Shown piece by piece: positions 33,665 through 43,263 of a stretch of 64,000 nucleotides of DNA. Location of the stretch: the NCBI GenBank assembly GCA_036873755.1, contig JAVTVY010033707.1, positions 62,001 to 126,000 of the forward strand, in the 5' to 3' direction. A model generated the notes under the pieces. The model saw only the letters and a program-made list of their open reading frames with translations, made no database searches and was not told the DNA's origin. Within the stretch, counting starts at the first letter, position 1, and the number at the start of each line of letters is the position of its first letter. A program made the position numbers and the translations under genes. This stretch comes from Hanleya hanleyi. Lineage: Eukaryota; Mollusca; Polyplacophora; Lepidopleurida; Hanleyidae.

Positions 33665-36600
33665 ATGAGACGTGGAGAAGATTTTCCATGGGACCCAGCA
33701 GCACCTCCGGTTGAAGTCTTGCCCGAAGACGAGCGTGTGAGTGACATTTATCGACGTCACTGGGCTACCATACGCCATTGTTTTCACCGTGACCGTCGTC
33801 TATTGGACTTGTATAACTTTCGGCTGCAGGACCTCACGTATCTGTCTACCTATGCCGAGAACATTTTCACAGACCAGCGTTCAAGTTGAATATGACATTC
33901 GGGTACATCTTACGGCACAAGGAGACGGACCAGGTGCGGTATTATTACCCCAGCAATAATACCTATGTGTTTGACCAGCCGTTCACGGTGACGGATGCGA
34001 TTTCTCTGGAGCCACTCATCGACCAACTGACTACGTTGGACCCATTGGAATGGGCCCGGTTGCAACGCCCCAATACCAAATGGCTTGTGGAAATGGTGAC
34101 CAACGTCACATTTTTCGTCACGAAAATGAGAGATCATCCTATCGGTGCTCCTGTACTACTACCACCTTGGCTGCTTCATCGACCCGGACTGTATACATTA
34201 ACGGGAGGCAAAAAAGGACCCTACAAAGACCGGAAATGTCTGTTTCGGTGTTTGGCCGTGCATGTGGACGAGTGTGATCCCAAGGGTTGTGACAGAGTGG
34301 CCAATGGCTATTGGGAACAGTATTTAGAGGAGCGAGACTTGGATGAGCGGCAGTTCCGTGGAGTTCCGTTCAAGTATTTGGATGTCGTGGAAACTCTGTT
34401 CAACATCAATATCTTTGTATACCGATTACGATGCGAGGAGGATACATTTGTGGCTGAATTGGTTCGTCGTTCAACAGAACGGTATGCTTCTACCATGAAA
34501 GTCAATGTCTTCGACCACAATGGGGTGAGTCATTTTTCGCTGATCTACAATATGAGCCTGTACGCCCAGTCCTACAGTTGTGACCAATGCCATCGGGTGT
34601 TCAAAGAGTCTTACGACTTACATCGGCACGAGAAGATTTGTGACAACAGTGTGAAGCGAAAATTTCCTGGTGGTGTGTATCATAATACGCCTACTATTTT
34701 CGAGGAACTGGCCGATGAAGGTCTTATCATACCGGAAGAGCACCGTTATTTTCCCTACCGGGCGTGTTACGATTTTGAGGCCCTGTTGGAGCCCATGGAC
34801 ATGTTCTCAGCGAAAACGCAGTGGACGCAGCGCCATATTCCCCTCAGTGTGAGCATTTCCAGCAACGTACCTGGCTATGACGCTGCACCGGTCTGTTTCG
34901 TGTCCACCGGGGATTCCCATGAGTTGATCACCCGCATGATGCAGTATTTAGAGGAAGTCAGTGCGGCCAGTACGGAATTGTTGGTGTCCAAGTTCCAGGA
35001 CGTACTGGACCAACTGGACGATCGGATTCCTATACCGGGTGTATCGTTTAGTGACGATGAAGAGTCAGAGTCCGAGTCGGAGTCGGAGTCGCAGCCGGAA
35101 CCCATGCAGTCGCAGGATGTCCCTTTACCTAAACCGTATGCGGAGAAATTGAAAGCGCGCTTCCTACAATACCTAGGCCAGTTACCGGTGCTCGGTTTCA
35201 ACTCGGGGCGATACGACTTGAACATGGTGAAGGAATTTCTCTACCCATACTTGGCCCAGGCTAATACCATCAAGTCCGTCATCAAGAAGATCAATAATCA
35301 TATGGCCCTCACTACCACATCACTCCATTTCCTGGATGTACGGAACTACTTAGCTCCCAATTATAGCTATGATCAGTGGGTGAAGGCGTATGACTGTGCA
35401 CAAACCAAAGGCAGGTTCCCTTACACGTATATATCGACGCTCGACCGTTTGGAGGAAACACAGTTGCCACCCCGGGACGCGTTCTTTGACGATTTGAAGC
35501 AAGTGGAATGTCCGCAAGACACGTACCGGGAACTACAGCAGGTATGGAACGATCAACACATGCAGACCTTGCGAGATTTCCTGATATGGTATAATAACTT
35601 AGATGTGGTTCCTTTCCTGGAAGCGGCCGAGAAAATGGTTCAACTCTTTCGTCGTGAGATGCACGTCGACATCTTCAAGGAGTGCTTGAGTTTACCGGGT
35701 CTGGCGCTTCGCCATCTTTTTCAAGAGTGTCCTACCTACTTCTCGCTGATACAGCAAAAAGATGCGGACATGCATGATTGTCTAAAGCAGAACATTGTCG
35801 GCGGACCTAGTCTTATTTTTCACCGTTATCACGAGAAGGACGTCACTACTCTCCCCGGTGGGAAACCCTGTGCTAAGATCATCGGATTCGATGCCAATGC
35901 CTTGTACCTGTGGTCTCTGGCCCAACCTATGCCCAGTGGGCATTATACACGCTGGTTGGCAGAAGGCCAGCATTTCACACCGCAACGCACTCCCTACAAG
36001 CATCTGGCTGACCAGTGGTTGGATTGGGAAGCCTATCGACGGGGAATTTATATACGCCATCAGGGAGAAGCGCCATATACGCCATCAGACCAACGCCACA
36101 GAGAAGCGCATAGGAGATCGTCGACTCCCCGTCGATGGGTTTGCCCTGGTGGGTAGAACACCGACCGTATTCCAATTTTACGGCTGCTATTGGCACGGCC
36201 ACGGATGCCATTTCAGCGCTGGACGCTTCAACGAACGACGTGGAAAAACACCGGAAGAATTACGCGAAGAAGTGCAGGAGAACGGCGATTACGTGAAAGA
36301 GAGAGGATACCATCTCATTGAAATGTGGGAGTGGGAATTTCACACCATGTGCCAGGCCCTCCCACATTTACGTCGTTTCCTAAAAGAGCGCGAGTATCCG
36401 CTCAGTCGTCGGCGACTCCTGAGTCTGCCACAGATGTTCGACGCCATTCGTTCCGGGGACCTCTACGGCTTTGTCGAATGTGATCTGCATGTTCCCGACA
36501 CTCTCAAGCCCCTCTTCGCCCAGTGCCCTCCCATCTTTAAGAACACGCTGGTGGGTCGGGATGATATTGGAGACACCATGGGGGCCTATGCTGAGCAACA

Positions 36601-37509
36601 CGAGTGTTTGCCTCGACCTCGACGGATGTTGATTGGGAGTATGTGGGCAGAGAAAATCTTGCTGGGCACTCCGCTACTACAGTGGTGCATGAGCCACGGT
36701 CTGGAAGTCACACGCGTATACCAAGTGATACAGCACGTACCCAACGCCTGTTTTGCGGAGAATGCCGACATCGTGACGTCTGCCCGTCGTCAAGGTGATC
36801 AAGATCCGAGTAAGGCCATCATCGGTGAATCGTGGAAATTGACGGGCAATGGCTATTATGGCAAAACGGTCACGAACCAGGATAAGCACGTGAACGTGAA
36901 CATCTGTACTACTCCACAAGCCCGCAAAAAAGTGAATTCTCCTCTCGTTACAACCTGCCCCTGCAGATTGGATGTATGGTATACCAGGTGGCCAAGCTGA
37001 GGATGCTCCAGTTTCTATATGATTTCATGGGTGTGTATTTTAATCCATCAGACTGGCAACTCATGGAAATGGATACGGACTCGGCCTACATGGCCGTCTC
37101 TAATGCAGATTGGGAGTCCCTGGTCAAACCCGAGTTACGTGCACAGTATGAAGCGGAACAGGACCAGTGGCTACCTCGATGTGACAATTACGTGCGAGTG
37201 GGCCTCTTCAAGCTGGAGTGGAGTGGGGATGCCATGATTGCTCTCTCCTCGAAAACGTATTACTGTTACGGTGGAGACGAAAATAAGTTTAGCTGCAAAG
37301 GGGTGAACCGGCGCGATCCCAACATCGACAAAGCCTTGTACCTGAACGTGCTGCAAAGCCAGGCCAGTGCGAGTGGGACTAACAGAGGATTTCGCGTGGT
37401 GGACCACCAGATGCGGACGTACATCCAGCAACGAGACGCCTTTACTTTCTTTTACCCGAAACGGAAAGTCCTTCCCGATGGCATCAATACTACTTACCTG
37501 GACTTGTGA
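33665..37509 (+). pseudogene. polB: Protein-primed type DNA polymerase B, frameshifted
   Basis: Replicates the element. The start ATG at 33665 opens 74 codons. The main frame then runs from about 33862 (first ATG 33892) to 36156, then in the +1 phase to 37000, then back to the first phase to 37509. Order of motifs: OTU-like Cys segment KCLFRCLA (34234) with a later His (SHFSLIYN, ~34531), C2H2 finger CDQCHRVF (34576), ExoI YDFEAL (34768), ExoII FNSGRYDL (35194), ExoIII YNNLDV (35590), palm motif A FDANALY (35887), motif B KLTGNGYYG (36836), motif C MDTDSAY (37069). Breaks: near 33860-33880; a 25-bp direct duplication (36050-36074 repeated at 36075) that shifts the frame; and an A6 run at 36926-36931. 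The three pieces are collinear parts of one gene of ~1280 codons. Confidence 0.9.
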
Positions 37510-37556
37510 AAATTTCGAACTATATGACTTTTGATACACGAGTTAAAAACTGTAAA

Positions 37557-37642
37557 GTCAGGATGGCCGAGTGGTCTAAGGCGCCAGTTAACAGTGCTGG
37601 TCTGCGAAATGCAGAACGTAGGTTCGAATCCTACTCCTGACA
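37557..37642 (+). tRNA. tRNA-Leu-like gene inside E1, odd anticodon loop
   Basis: Acceptor arms GTCAGGA/TCCTGAC pair perfectly, with discriminator A. A-box TGGCCGAGTGG and B-box GGTTCGAATCC are intact. The variable arm is long (TCTGC/GCAGA), and the T stem GTAGG/CCTAC is perfect. A TTTT terminator follows at 37644. This is the type-II layout, and discriminator A points to leucine rather than serine. The anticodon stem CCAGT/GCTGG closes a 7-base loop TAACAGT with A where U33 should be. Opening the T-G pair gives a 9-base loop in which TAA or AAC could be read. The anticodon therefore cannot be assigned safely. It lies between the polymerase and the convergent capsid cluster. Confidence 0.75.
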
Positions 37643-37649
37643 GTTTTAC

Positions 37650-37936
37650 ATACCACCTGTATTCTATTGTACATACCACCTGTATTCTATTGTACATAGT
37701 CTAACCCTTCTTGTTCACTTACATAAAAAAAAGTCAAAACCATCATTTTGTGTTTTCATGAATCTTTTTTTATTGAACATCAATGAACATCAATGAACGT
37801 CAGAACAACAACGTCATAACAAAAAAACAATAGTACTGCGCAGTGCATTGAATCAATTAAGTTAACCAGAGAAATGGGGCATGCACATTAAAACGAGAGG
37901 CAGTCCATCATAGACGAGTACATCACGGTCTTCGGC
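37650..37936. terminator. 3' region of the convergent E1 transcription units
   Basis: Two copies of TACATACCACCTGTATTCTAT follow the tRNA. On the minus strand AATAAA (37769-37774) lies ~165 bp beyond the protease stop codon and is the likely poly(A) signal of the minus-strand cluster. A TGAACATCA run repeats next to it. E2 keeps the AATAAA at the matching place (54965-54970). Confidence 0.5.
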
Positions 37937-38332
37937 TTAAGAATAATCATCAAACATTTGTACGATCGTTTGCATAGAATGTCCTCTACTCCGGTGAGTG
38001 AGATAAAACACACAGTATTGTCCGCAGACACTACTCAAGGGTCCTTGTAATCTTTTAGTATTCCAACGCCACACTGTAGTAGATACGTCCATGAACTTCA
38101 CCAAATCAGAATGCAGGGGTGCAAGTCCGTAGGAATCAAAGTATTCGCCTTGGCCTAGGGTGTCCACGTACACAGCCACCCAATGTTCACCGGGTCGAGT
38201 ACCAGGGTCTGTATTCAGGATGTAGGCTGCTGGGGTAGTGGGGGTGGTGGGAAACACATTGCGTGGAAACACACCTCGAAAGGGTACCCGAGGATCTCGC
38301 TGGAGTATGTCCATCAGCTGCTCTGTATCCAT
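37937..38332 (-). CDS. Adenain-like cysteine protease
   Basis: Maturation protease for capsid proteins, related to adenovirus protease (peptidase C5 family). The start at 38332 (MDTEQLMD) lies 4 bp after the capsid-gene stop. Upstream codons in the same frame only overlap the capsid gene. Of 131 residues, catalytic His is in GEHWVAVY, Asp in YFDSYG and Cys in SSVCGQYC. A glutamine six residues before the Cys block supplies the oxyanion position, with the same spacing as in the family. The length is shorter than adenain (~200) but usual for Polintons. It appears intact. Confidence 0.9.
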   Translation of the reverse strand: MDTEQLMDILQRDPRVPFRGVFPRNVFPTTPTTPAAYILNTDPGTRPGEHWVAVYVDTLGQGEYFDSYGLAPLHSDLVKFMDVSTTVWRWNTKRLQGPLSSVCGQYCVFYLTHRSRGHSMQTIVQMFDDYS

Positions 38333-38336
38333 GACT

Positions 38337-39644
38337 CTAGCTGGCGTAGTCACACAGGACGTTTCTTTGCTGATCCACGCTGATGACGTTATCAAACTCG
38401 GCGTAGCAAATCACGTTAATAGTGTGGGCTAGAGCGACCGAGAAACGCAGTTCCAACCGTAAGTTTCCTTTCTTGAGCAAGGCCAGTTGATGATCGTGTT
38501 CCAAGGTGGGGGTGAGGTCGAAGGCGAACAAAGTGTACCCACGGTTAAAGTCTCGTCGAGTGATGGTATTTCCTTCGTCCTGGTTGTTTTGTCCTGTGGC
38601 TGTAAACAGGTTCAGGTAGCTCCGCACATAGTGATGGTTACCAAAATCGGGTTGTAATGGGCGGGCTGGGATTTGATGGCCGGCCACGTGCAGTGCCACA
38701 AAGTTGATGTTGAAATGTTGAAAGTTGAACGGATTCTCATCCCACTGCCCATTGAAAGCGGTGTTGGTCACACACGCCAGGGTAAGACGTTTAGGCAGAT
38801 CCCCTAGAAATAAATTTTCACGATTGGCCATCATCGTACCTGCTGGCACAGAGAACACCTTGGTCTGTACGCGTCGGATGGGGTACAGGGCTGGTTTTTT
38901 CGATAAGGCTTCCATGTGACTCAGCAACACGCCCTGTTGCAAATCTACCGTACGGACAAACAGGGCTGCATCTTCTATGACGATCTTGAAATTGGGAGCA
39001 TCTCCACCGGCCATCAAGGCGAACGTAGGTGGGGAACGGATCAACTTGATCTTGATGGATACACCGTTCAGCAAGTAGCGGTCTTGCAGGAACAGATCGG
39101 CGTGCAGTCGTCCCATCATATCAACGGACTTGCTAGTGGCTGTAAACTGCCTGCGATGGCCGAGCCCACCATTGGCAATGGTCAAGGCATCCATGCCTCC
39201 GGGTGTATCCCTGTAGTACAGCGAGGCTTGCAAGTGTGATTTTTTGGCATCTTCGCCGTACGACAACAGCGTCTCGATGTAGGCTCGGTACGGGTACGTA
39301 TTGGTGGACGTACTGATGAGTTTATCGTTCAGACTGATATCCACCTGTTGGAACAAGGAGTGCAGCCAAAGATTCACCGTGCCTACCACCGCATCGTCCG
39401 CCATGGGCGTCCCGTCGTTGTCCATTATTTTGGCTTTCACGTACAAGTACGTGTGGGATAAATCCAGGTAGGCCGTATCTTTGTTTTCAATGGTAAATTC
39501 CAGGGGTCCCGTACCCGTCAGGCTAGCCAGGGGTCGATGTTCTACCCAACGTCCTTCGGCCACACTGGTCTGTGTGGATGGAATAGTCCACAAATCCAAT
39601 TCACTGTTGGTAGACGGACACGACTCGGAGTGAATGAATGCCAT
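38337..39644 (-). CDS. Major capsid protein (double jelly-roll)
   Basis: Main shell protein of the predicted icosahedral particle. 435 residues from ATG at 39644, uninterrupted. The typical Polinton pattern is present: N-terminal SCPSTNSELDLW, an early TAYLDLSHTYLYVKA strand pair, FQQVDISLND, YPYRAYIETLLSYG, MMGRLHADLF, YPIRRVQTKVF and a C-terminal [11 protein letters not shown]. In animal genomes such genes are often annotated as F54H12.2-like. Its ATG overlaps the stop codon of the upstream basic protein by one base (TAATG). It is one of the intact genes of E1. Confidence 0.93.
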   Translation of the reverse strand: MAFIHSESCPSTNSELDLWTIPSTQTSVAEGRWVEHRPLASLTGTGPLEFTIENKDTAYLDLSHTYLYVKAKIMDNDGTPMADDAVVGTVNLWLHSLFQQVDISLNDKLISTSTNTYPYRAYIETLLSYGEDAKKSHLQASLYYRDTPGGMDALTIANGGLGHRRQFTATSKSVDMMGRLHADLFLQDRYLLNGVSIKIKLIRSPPTFALMAGGDAPNFKIVIEDAALFVRTVDLQQGVLLSHMEALSKKPALYPIRRVQTKVFSVPAGTMMANRENLFLGDLPKRLTLACVTNTAFNGQWDENPFNFQHFNINFVALHVAGHQIPARPLQPDFGNHHYVRSYLNLFTATGQNNQDEGNTITRRDFNRGYTLFAFDLTPTLEHDHQLALLKKGNLRLELRFSVALAHTINVICYAEFDNVISVDQQRNVLCDYAS

Positions 39645-40048
39645 TATGCGAAGATGTCTCTCCTACTCTTCTTCTTCTTCCGGGGTGTGCGTCGTCGGTA
39701 TGTCTGTCGTCGAATGACTCTTCGCTGTGCCCGTGGTTGTCTTTTAAGGGCTTTGGCGATCAAGACGCTGCCTGCTTCTCGGGTCCGTCGTTTCAAGGCT
39801 TGTCGGGGTGCCGTGCCTCCCAAGACATCACCGGCCACGTGCAGTCCACTGCGTACCGCTTGTTTAACCACCGCTTTGACACCCCGTGTCACCAAGGGCA
39901 AGAACGTTTTGACGATGCTGCCCAGTATGTTACCCAATCCGTGGCCTCGTTGCATGCGTGCACCGCTAAAGATGGGCAAGCTACCTCCAGTTTGTTTCTT
40001 GTAGTAGTCGGCATAGTTAGCCGTATGGCACTGGTAAGGCACGTACAT
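39644..40048 (-). CDS. Small basic virion protein, pVI/pX-like
   Basis: 134 residues. The N-terminus has a tyrosine-rich start and SLPIFSGARMQRGHGLGNIL. A hydrophobic, probably amphipathic helix (GSIVKTFLPLVTRGVKAV) follows, then a very basic tail (RRRTPRKKKKSRR). Position and composition match the small Polinton virion proteins compared with adenovirus pVI/pX. A membrane-lytic or DNA-condensing role is inference. The gene is translationally packed: its stop overlaps the capsid ATG, and its ATG at 40048 touches the penton stop. Confidence 0.7.
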   Translation of the reverse strand: MYVPYQCHTANYADYYKKQTGGSLPIFSGARMQRGHGLGNILGSIVKTFLPLVTRGVKAVVKQAVRSGLHVAGDVLGGTAPRQALKRRTREAGSVLIAKALKRQPRAQRRVIRRQTYRRRTPRKKKKSRRDIFA

Positions 40049-40835
40049 TATACGAAGTGAGGAGAACGTGCTTGTCGGAAATGAAGTGTCAGCACCACTT
40101 TCCCTCGTTCGAATGCGACCGGGTGTCCCGTGTCATCTCTTATATCCACCGTGATCGTGTTGATATCGGTGTGTCGTACGGGTAGGTAGAGTATGTGGTT
40201 GAAACTCTGGGTGACTTGATCGCCATACTTCTTTCTAATGGGTACCACCCGTAACAGAGGCGTGTTCACATCGCCCACAATATGGCTGTCCACTGCGTCC
40301 GAGTAGACGTAGAGTCCGTACATACCTACTTTCATATCCATCACAACGTCACCGTTGTCGGTGGTGGGCCCCGTGTAGACGCTGTAAGGCAGACCTAACA
40401 TTTGCTGTAGCTTAGAACTGAGTTTCACACCCACGTTGGGGCTGAGCAGGATACAGGCCTTGTCGTTGTGTGCGTTGACATCAAGATCACGTGATTCTTG
40501 AAGGGATAGGCTTTCAGGGGTCTTGAACTATTCGTCACCTTCCATAGAGACTTGTAATTCAACAAGGTGAGCAGACCCTCTATGAACGTCTTGGGCGTAT
40601 CGTATTGGCCTTCGGGGAGAGTCAGTCGGTTTATTTTGCCTTCGTAGGTCACTTCGTACCATACTTCTTGGTCTCGCACGTTGTACCACGAGTAAGGGTA
40701 TTGGATATCCACCAGTCCACATTCCCACCGTCCAGGTAAATGCAACGGTTGCGGTAATTGAGTCACGTACTTGGCCAAGGTGTTGTCAGGAAACACATCG
40801 AGCGAACTGTTACTGGGCAACGTGAGGTAAAACAT
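40048..40835 (-). pseudogene. Penton-like minor capsid protein, one frameshift
   Basis: The vertex (single jelly-roll) protein of Polinton particles. The start at 40835 (MFYLTLPSNSS) opens with the hallmark FPDNTLAKYVTQLPQPL and GRWECGLVDIQYP. The first frame runs off after NHVILM. The rest (MYGLYVYSDAV, VNTPLLRVVPI, DINTITVDIRDDTG, VVLTLHFRQ) continues in another phase from ~40485 to the stop at 40048. Comparison with E2, which keeps a base in the NHVDFDYN codons, places a 1-nt deletion at ~40487. The remainder is undamaged. Confidence 0.85.
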
Positions 40836-40868
40836 GATGACTGAACTTTCTGGCTTCTGCACCTGGCT

Positions 40869-41680
40869 TTAATAGGGCTCCCAGGCCTTGGGCGGCTGAC
40901 CTCGGCGTCGTGATCGTCGCGGTGACTTAGATCTGGGGGGTTGCAGGGGATGGCGTGGTAAAAGGGGTGACGAAGTAGGTGCCCGTCGTTGTGGTGTTTT
41001 GGGAGGTGATATCGGTGCCCAAGAAGAGGGTGGTGGTGGTGGTGGTGGTGGTGGTGGTCTACTCGTCGATGTCCGCTGCATAAAGGCCCAACGGTTAGGA
41101 TTCCCTACCAATTCTTGAGGGGTGTGTGTGTCTTTTAACCCCTGAGCAAAGGCTTCCCAGCCCGGTGGATTAGAGTGTTTGCGAGAGCGCACCGTATCGT
41201 TGATCAAATCGGTGATATGAGACCCCGGCACCACTCGGTTTCGAATAAGCAGTTCCCCCTGATCGCTCCAACTCATATCGGGATTCTGTTTCACCCGGTC
41301 CAACAATAAACAGTCATGTGACGCAGTCAGTATGTCGGCACCTCTTCCCACTTCCCTTATATGTGTTGTAATTGAATGCCTTAGGGACACTGGCCAACAT
41401 CTTCCAGCTGAGGTGAAGATGGCGGTGTTGGTGATTGCGCTGCTGGTAGTGGTGCTGGTGGTGTACTACCCCTATATTGATCCATAAACGTCTTGTACCG
41501 GTTCAGCGTGTGATGGTAGAGTTGAATTTTCTCGTGATCGGGTAGTCGACGTTGGAGTATACTATTCATCTCTTCGTCCAGAGACTGGAGTTGTTGCACC
41601 GTGGCAGGCACGGGATAGGGTGATTGCAAACTCTGTAACAGTCGAGGTTCGACCAGCATCATTTTTTTCGTATGTTCCAT
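40869..41680 (-). pseudogene. Uncharacterised Polinton virion-type protein, one frameshift
   Basis: The first part starts at 41680: VEPRLLQSLQSPYPVP, a helical segment (NSILQRRLPDHEKIQLYHH), then Pro-rich, to 41381. The second part, in another phase and without its own ATG, has VKQNPDMSWSDQGELL, NRVVPGSHITDLINDTV, GWEAFAQGL and PQELVGNPNRWAF. A poly-Pro run and a basic Ser/Arg tail follow. In E2 the same two halves occur, with the break at a different point (58762), so this is one gene broken independently in each copy. The GSHI-DL / GW--F---L / ELVGNP-RWA block is a recurring feature of invertebrate Polintons. Its role is unknown, and the position among capsid genes suggests a structural part. 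Confidence 0.65.
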
Positions 41681-41681
41681 G

Positions 41682-42020
41682 TTAGCGTCCCAAGATGGCC
41701 CCTACTAACGGTCCCAGTACGGTGGCGGCTAAGGGTGCGAGGAGTGCTCCGAGAAATCCACCTCGCTGTAACACCTGTTTCTTTTTCTTTAAACTGCCCG
41801 TCTTCTTCACCAGCGTTCGGAGGCCCGTCTTGTGCCGTTGCAATTTCCCTTTCTGCAGGGGACTGAGAGGAACATTCCCTTTTAACACATTATGAGCGAC
41901 TTCACACAAACACCGTACCAATTCTGCGCCCGCGCCGCGCACCAGGGCCCGGCCCACCTCCGGTGGCGCGCTGCGTAAAACGCGGAGGGCCGGCGCGTGC
42001 TTCCGTATCCGTGCAGACAT
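41682..42020 (-). CDS. Small Polinton protein with hydrophobic C-terminal tail
   Basis: 112 residues, intact, ATG at 42020, stop 2 bp before the next gene. A conserved block (LVRCLCEVAHNVLKGNVPLS, then KGKLQRHKTGLRTLV) is followed by a lysine run and a glycine/leucine-rich hydrophobic end (FLGALLAPLAATVLGPLVGA), likely membrane-active. E2 carries an intact homologue (59228-59569). The family is common in Polintons next to the ATPase, and I know of no assigned function. Confidence 0.75.
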   Translation of the reverse strand: MSARIRKHAPALRVLRSAPPEVGRALVRGAGAELVRCLCEVAHNVLKGNVPLSPLQKGKLQRHKTGLRTLVKKTGSLKKKKQVLQRGGFLGALLAPLAATVLGPLVGAILGR

Positions 42021-42060
42021 GATGAGGAAGTGAATGCTAGAGGGGTTGTGTCTTCTTCTT

Positions 42061-42675
42061 TTATTTGGGTGTGTACACCGTCTGGAACTCGCCGGGAAAA
42101 ATGTGGGTGCGCAATCGAAGTGCCGAGGGTGTCTCTTGTTTCAAGTCGATGAGTAGATACCCGTGAGCCCCTTGGGTGGCATCTTCAAAGGCTTCCCGCA
42201 CAAAGGCCGTGTTTTTAGGGTACATCTGTTTCGCCAGGTGCATAATTTGTGATGCGTCTCTGGGGTTTTTGAATAAGACCACATACTGAGCATTCAAACT
42301 AATGTTCCTGTGCTCTTTGTTCTTACTGAAGAGATTCTGCACGATGTAGATGATGCTCAACCGACGATGATGGCTTCCTTTGGTAAAAAGCCGGGTGACT
42401 CGACTGTCCGTTTCGGTCATCAGATCGTCTGCCACGACCAACGTGTCTTCTGGGGTGTCCTCTGGGGGTAATCCTTCCACCAAGGTGAGTCCAGGGATGC
42501 GTGCCAGTTCCTCGTACGCAGGTTGCCAAGCTCCATAACACCACAGGATGTGAGCCACGGGAGGTGAAATGAGGGCTGACCCGTGTTGGATGAGCCGTTG
42601 AACGAAGTGTGTTTTTCCCGACCCCGTCGGTCCAGCGATGAGACACGTGAAAGGATGCTGCCACCGAGGATCCAT
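42061..42675 (-). CDS. DNA packaging ATPase, FtsK/HerA (A32-like) type
   Basis: Pumps the genome into the capsid. 204 residues, intact. Walker A GPTGSGKTHF near the N-terminus, Walker B TLVVADDLM with the catalytic acidic pair, then a conserved RRLSIIYIVQNLFSKNKEHRN arginine/sensor region and VVLFKNPRDASQI. The start at 42675 follows 4 bp after the stop of the mucin-like gene. The length is typical for Polinton ATPases. Confidence 0.92.
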   Translation of the reverse strand: MDPRWQHPFTCLIAGPTGSGKTHFVQRLIQHGSALISPPVAHILWCYGAWQPAYEELARIPGLTLVEGLPPEDTPEDTLVVADDLMTETDSRVTRLFTKGSHHRRLSIIYIVQNLFSKNKEHRNISLNAQYVVLFKNPRDASQIMHLAKQMYPKNTAFVREAFEDATQGAHGYLLIDLKQETPSALRLRTHIFPGEFQTVYTPK

Positions 42676-42679
42676 AGAG

Positions 42680-43219
42680 TTATGTTTGTCGGCGATCGTA
42701 GTCGTGCGGGTACCGTTGCCGTGGTAAACGTGGTACTCGTCCCACTCTAGGTGTTAGCGTGGTGGTGGTGGTGGAGGTGGTGGTGAGATGTTGCCGTGGT
42801 CTGGTGGAAGGTTCGCTTCTGAGGGTAGATACGGGGGAGGCTGGCGGGGTGAAAAGAGGACTAGACCGCGTAGTGGGCTGGGTGTGTGGTGATAGGGTCC
42901 GCCTTCCGCTTCTGAGGGTAGATACGGGAGGCTGGCGGGTGAAAAGAGGAGTAGACCGCGTAGTGGACTGGGTGTATGGTGATCTGGTCCGCAGCGTCGT
43001 AGGAGAGAGAGTGGTGGTGGTGGTGTTGGGTGATTGCACTTGACGTTGAGGTGGGGCAGCACTTGGACGAATGGCGGGTAGGTTGAAACAGGATATCAGG
43101 TACGCCAAATCGTAGAAGACTCCTCCAAATAAGGTACCCAGAAGCACTACTACACACACCACGGTACCGACTTGTCCTTTTCGAGTCCGTAGCAGTAAGG
43201 GCAGATGTGCACTATCCAT
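42680..43219 (-). CDS. Mucin-like single-pass membrane protein
   Basis: 179 residues. A short basic N-terminus is followed by one strong hydrophobic segment (VGTVVCVVVLLGTLFGG, residues ~17-35). A Thr/Ser/Pro-rich stalk then has two near-identical ~30-residue repeats (YTQSTTRSTPLF and HTQPTTRSSPLF, each followed by VSTLRS) and a poly-Thr run. It is probably a type II membrane or virion-surface protein with a heavily O-glycosylated stalk. E2 has a counterpart (60335-60814) with the same anchor but a different Thr/Pro repeat, so the stalk evolves fast while the anchor is kept. The function is not known. Confidence 0.6.
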   Translation of the reverse strand: MDSAHLPLLLRTRKGQVGTVVCVVVLLGTLFGGVFYDLAYLISCFNLPAIRPSAAPPQRQVQSPNTTTTTLSPTTLRTRSPYTQSTTRSTPLFTRQPPVSTLRSGRRTLSPHTQPTTRSSPLFTPPASPVSTLRSEPSTRPRQHLTTTSTTTTTLTPRVGRVPRLPRQRYPHDYDRRQT

Positions 43220-43263
43220 GGTACAACCCTACACTGAAGGTTGTAGGCGATGTGAGGTAGAAT

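Noticed and set aside
36923..36940. Programmed -1 frameshift at the A6 run in the polymerase
   Set aside because: The run is in a poor slippery context (C AAA AAA G), lies within the palm between motifs B and C, and two other breaks exist in the same gene. Mutation or assembly error is simpler.
42754..43157. Frames on both strands overlapping the mucin-like gene
   Set aside because: They are shadows of the ACC/GGT-rich stalk repeat. Only the frame with the membrane anchor is matched in E2.
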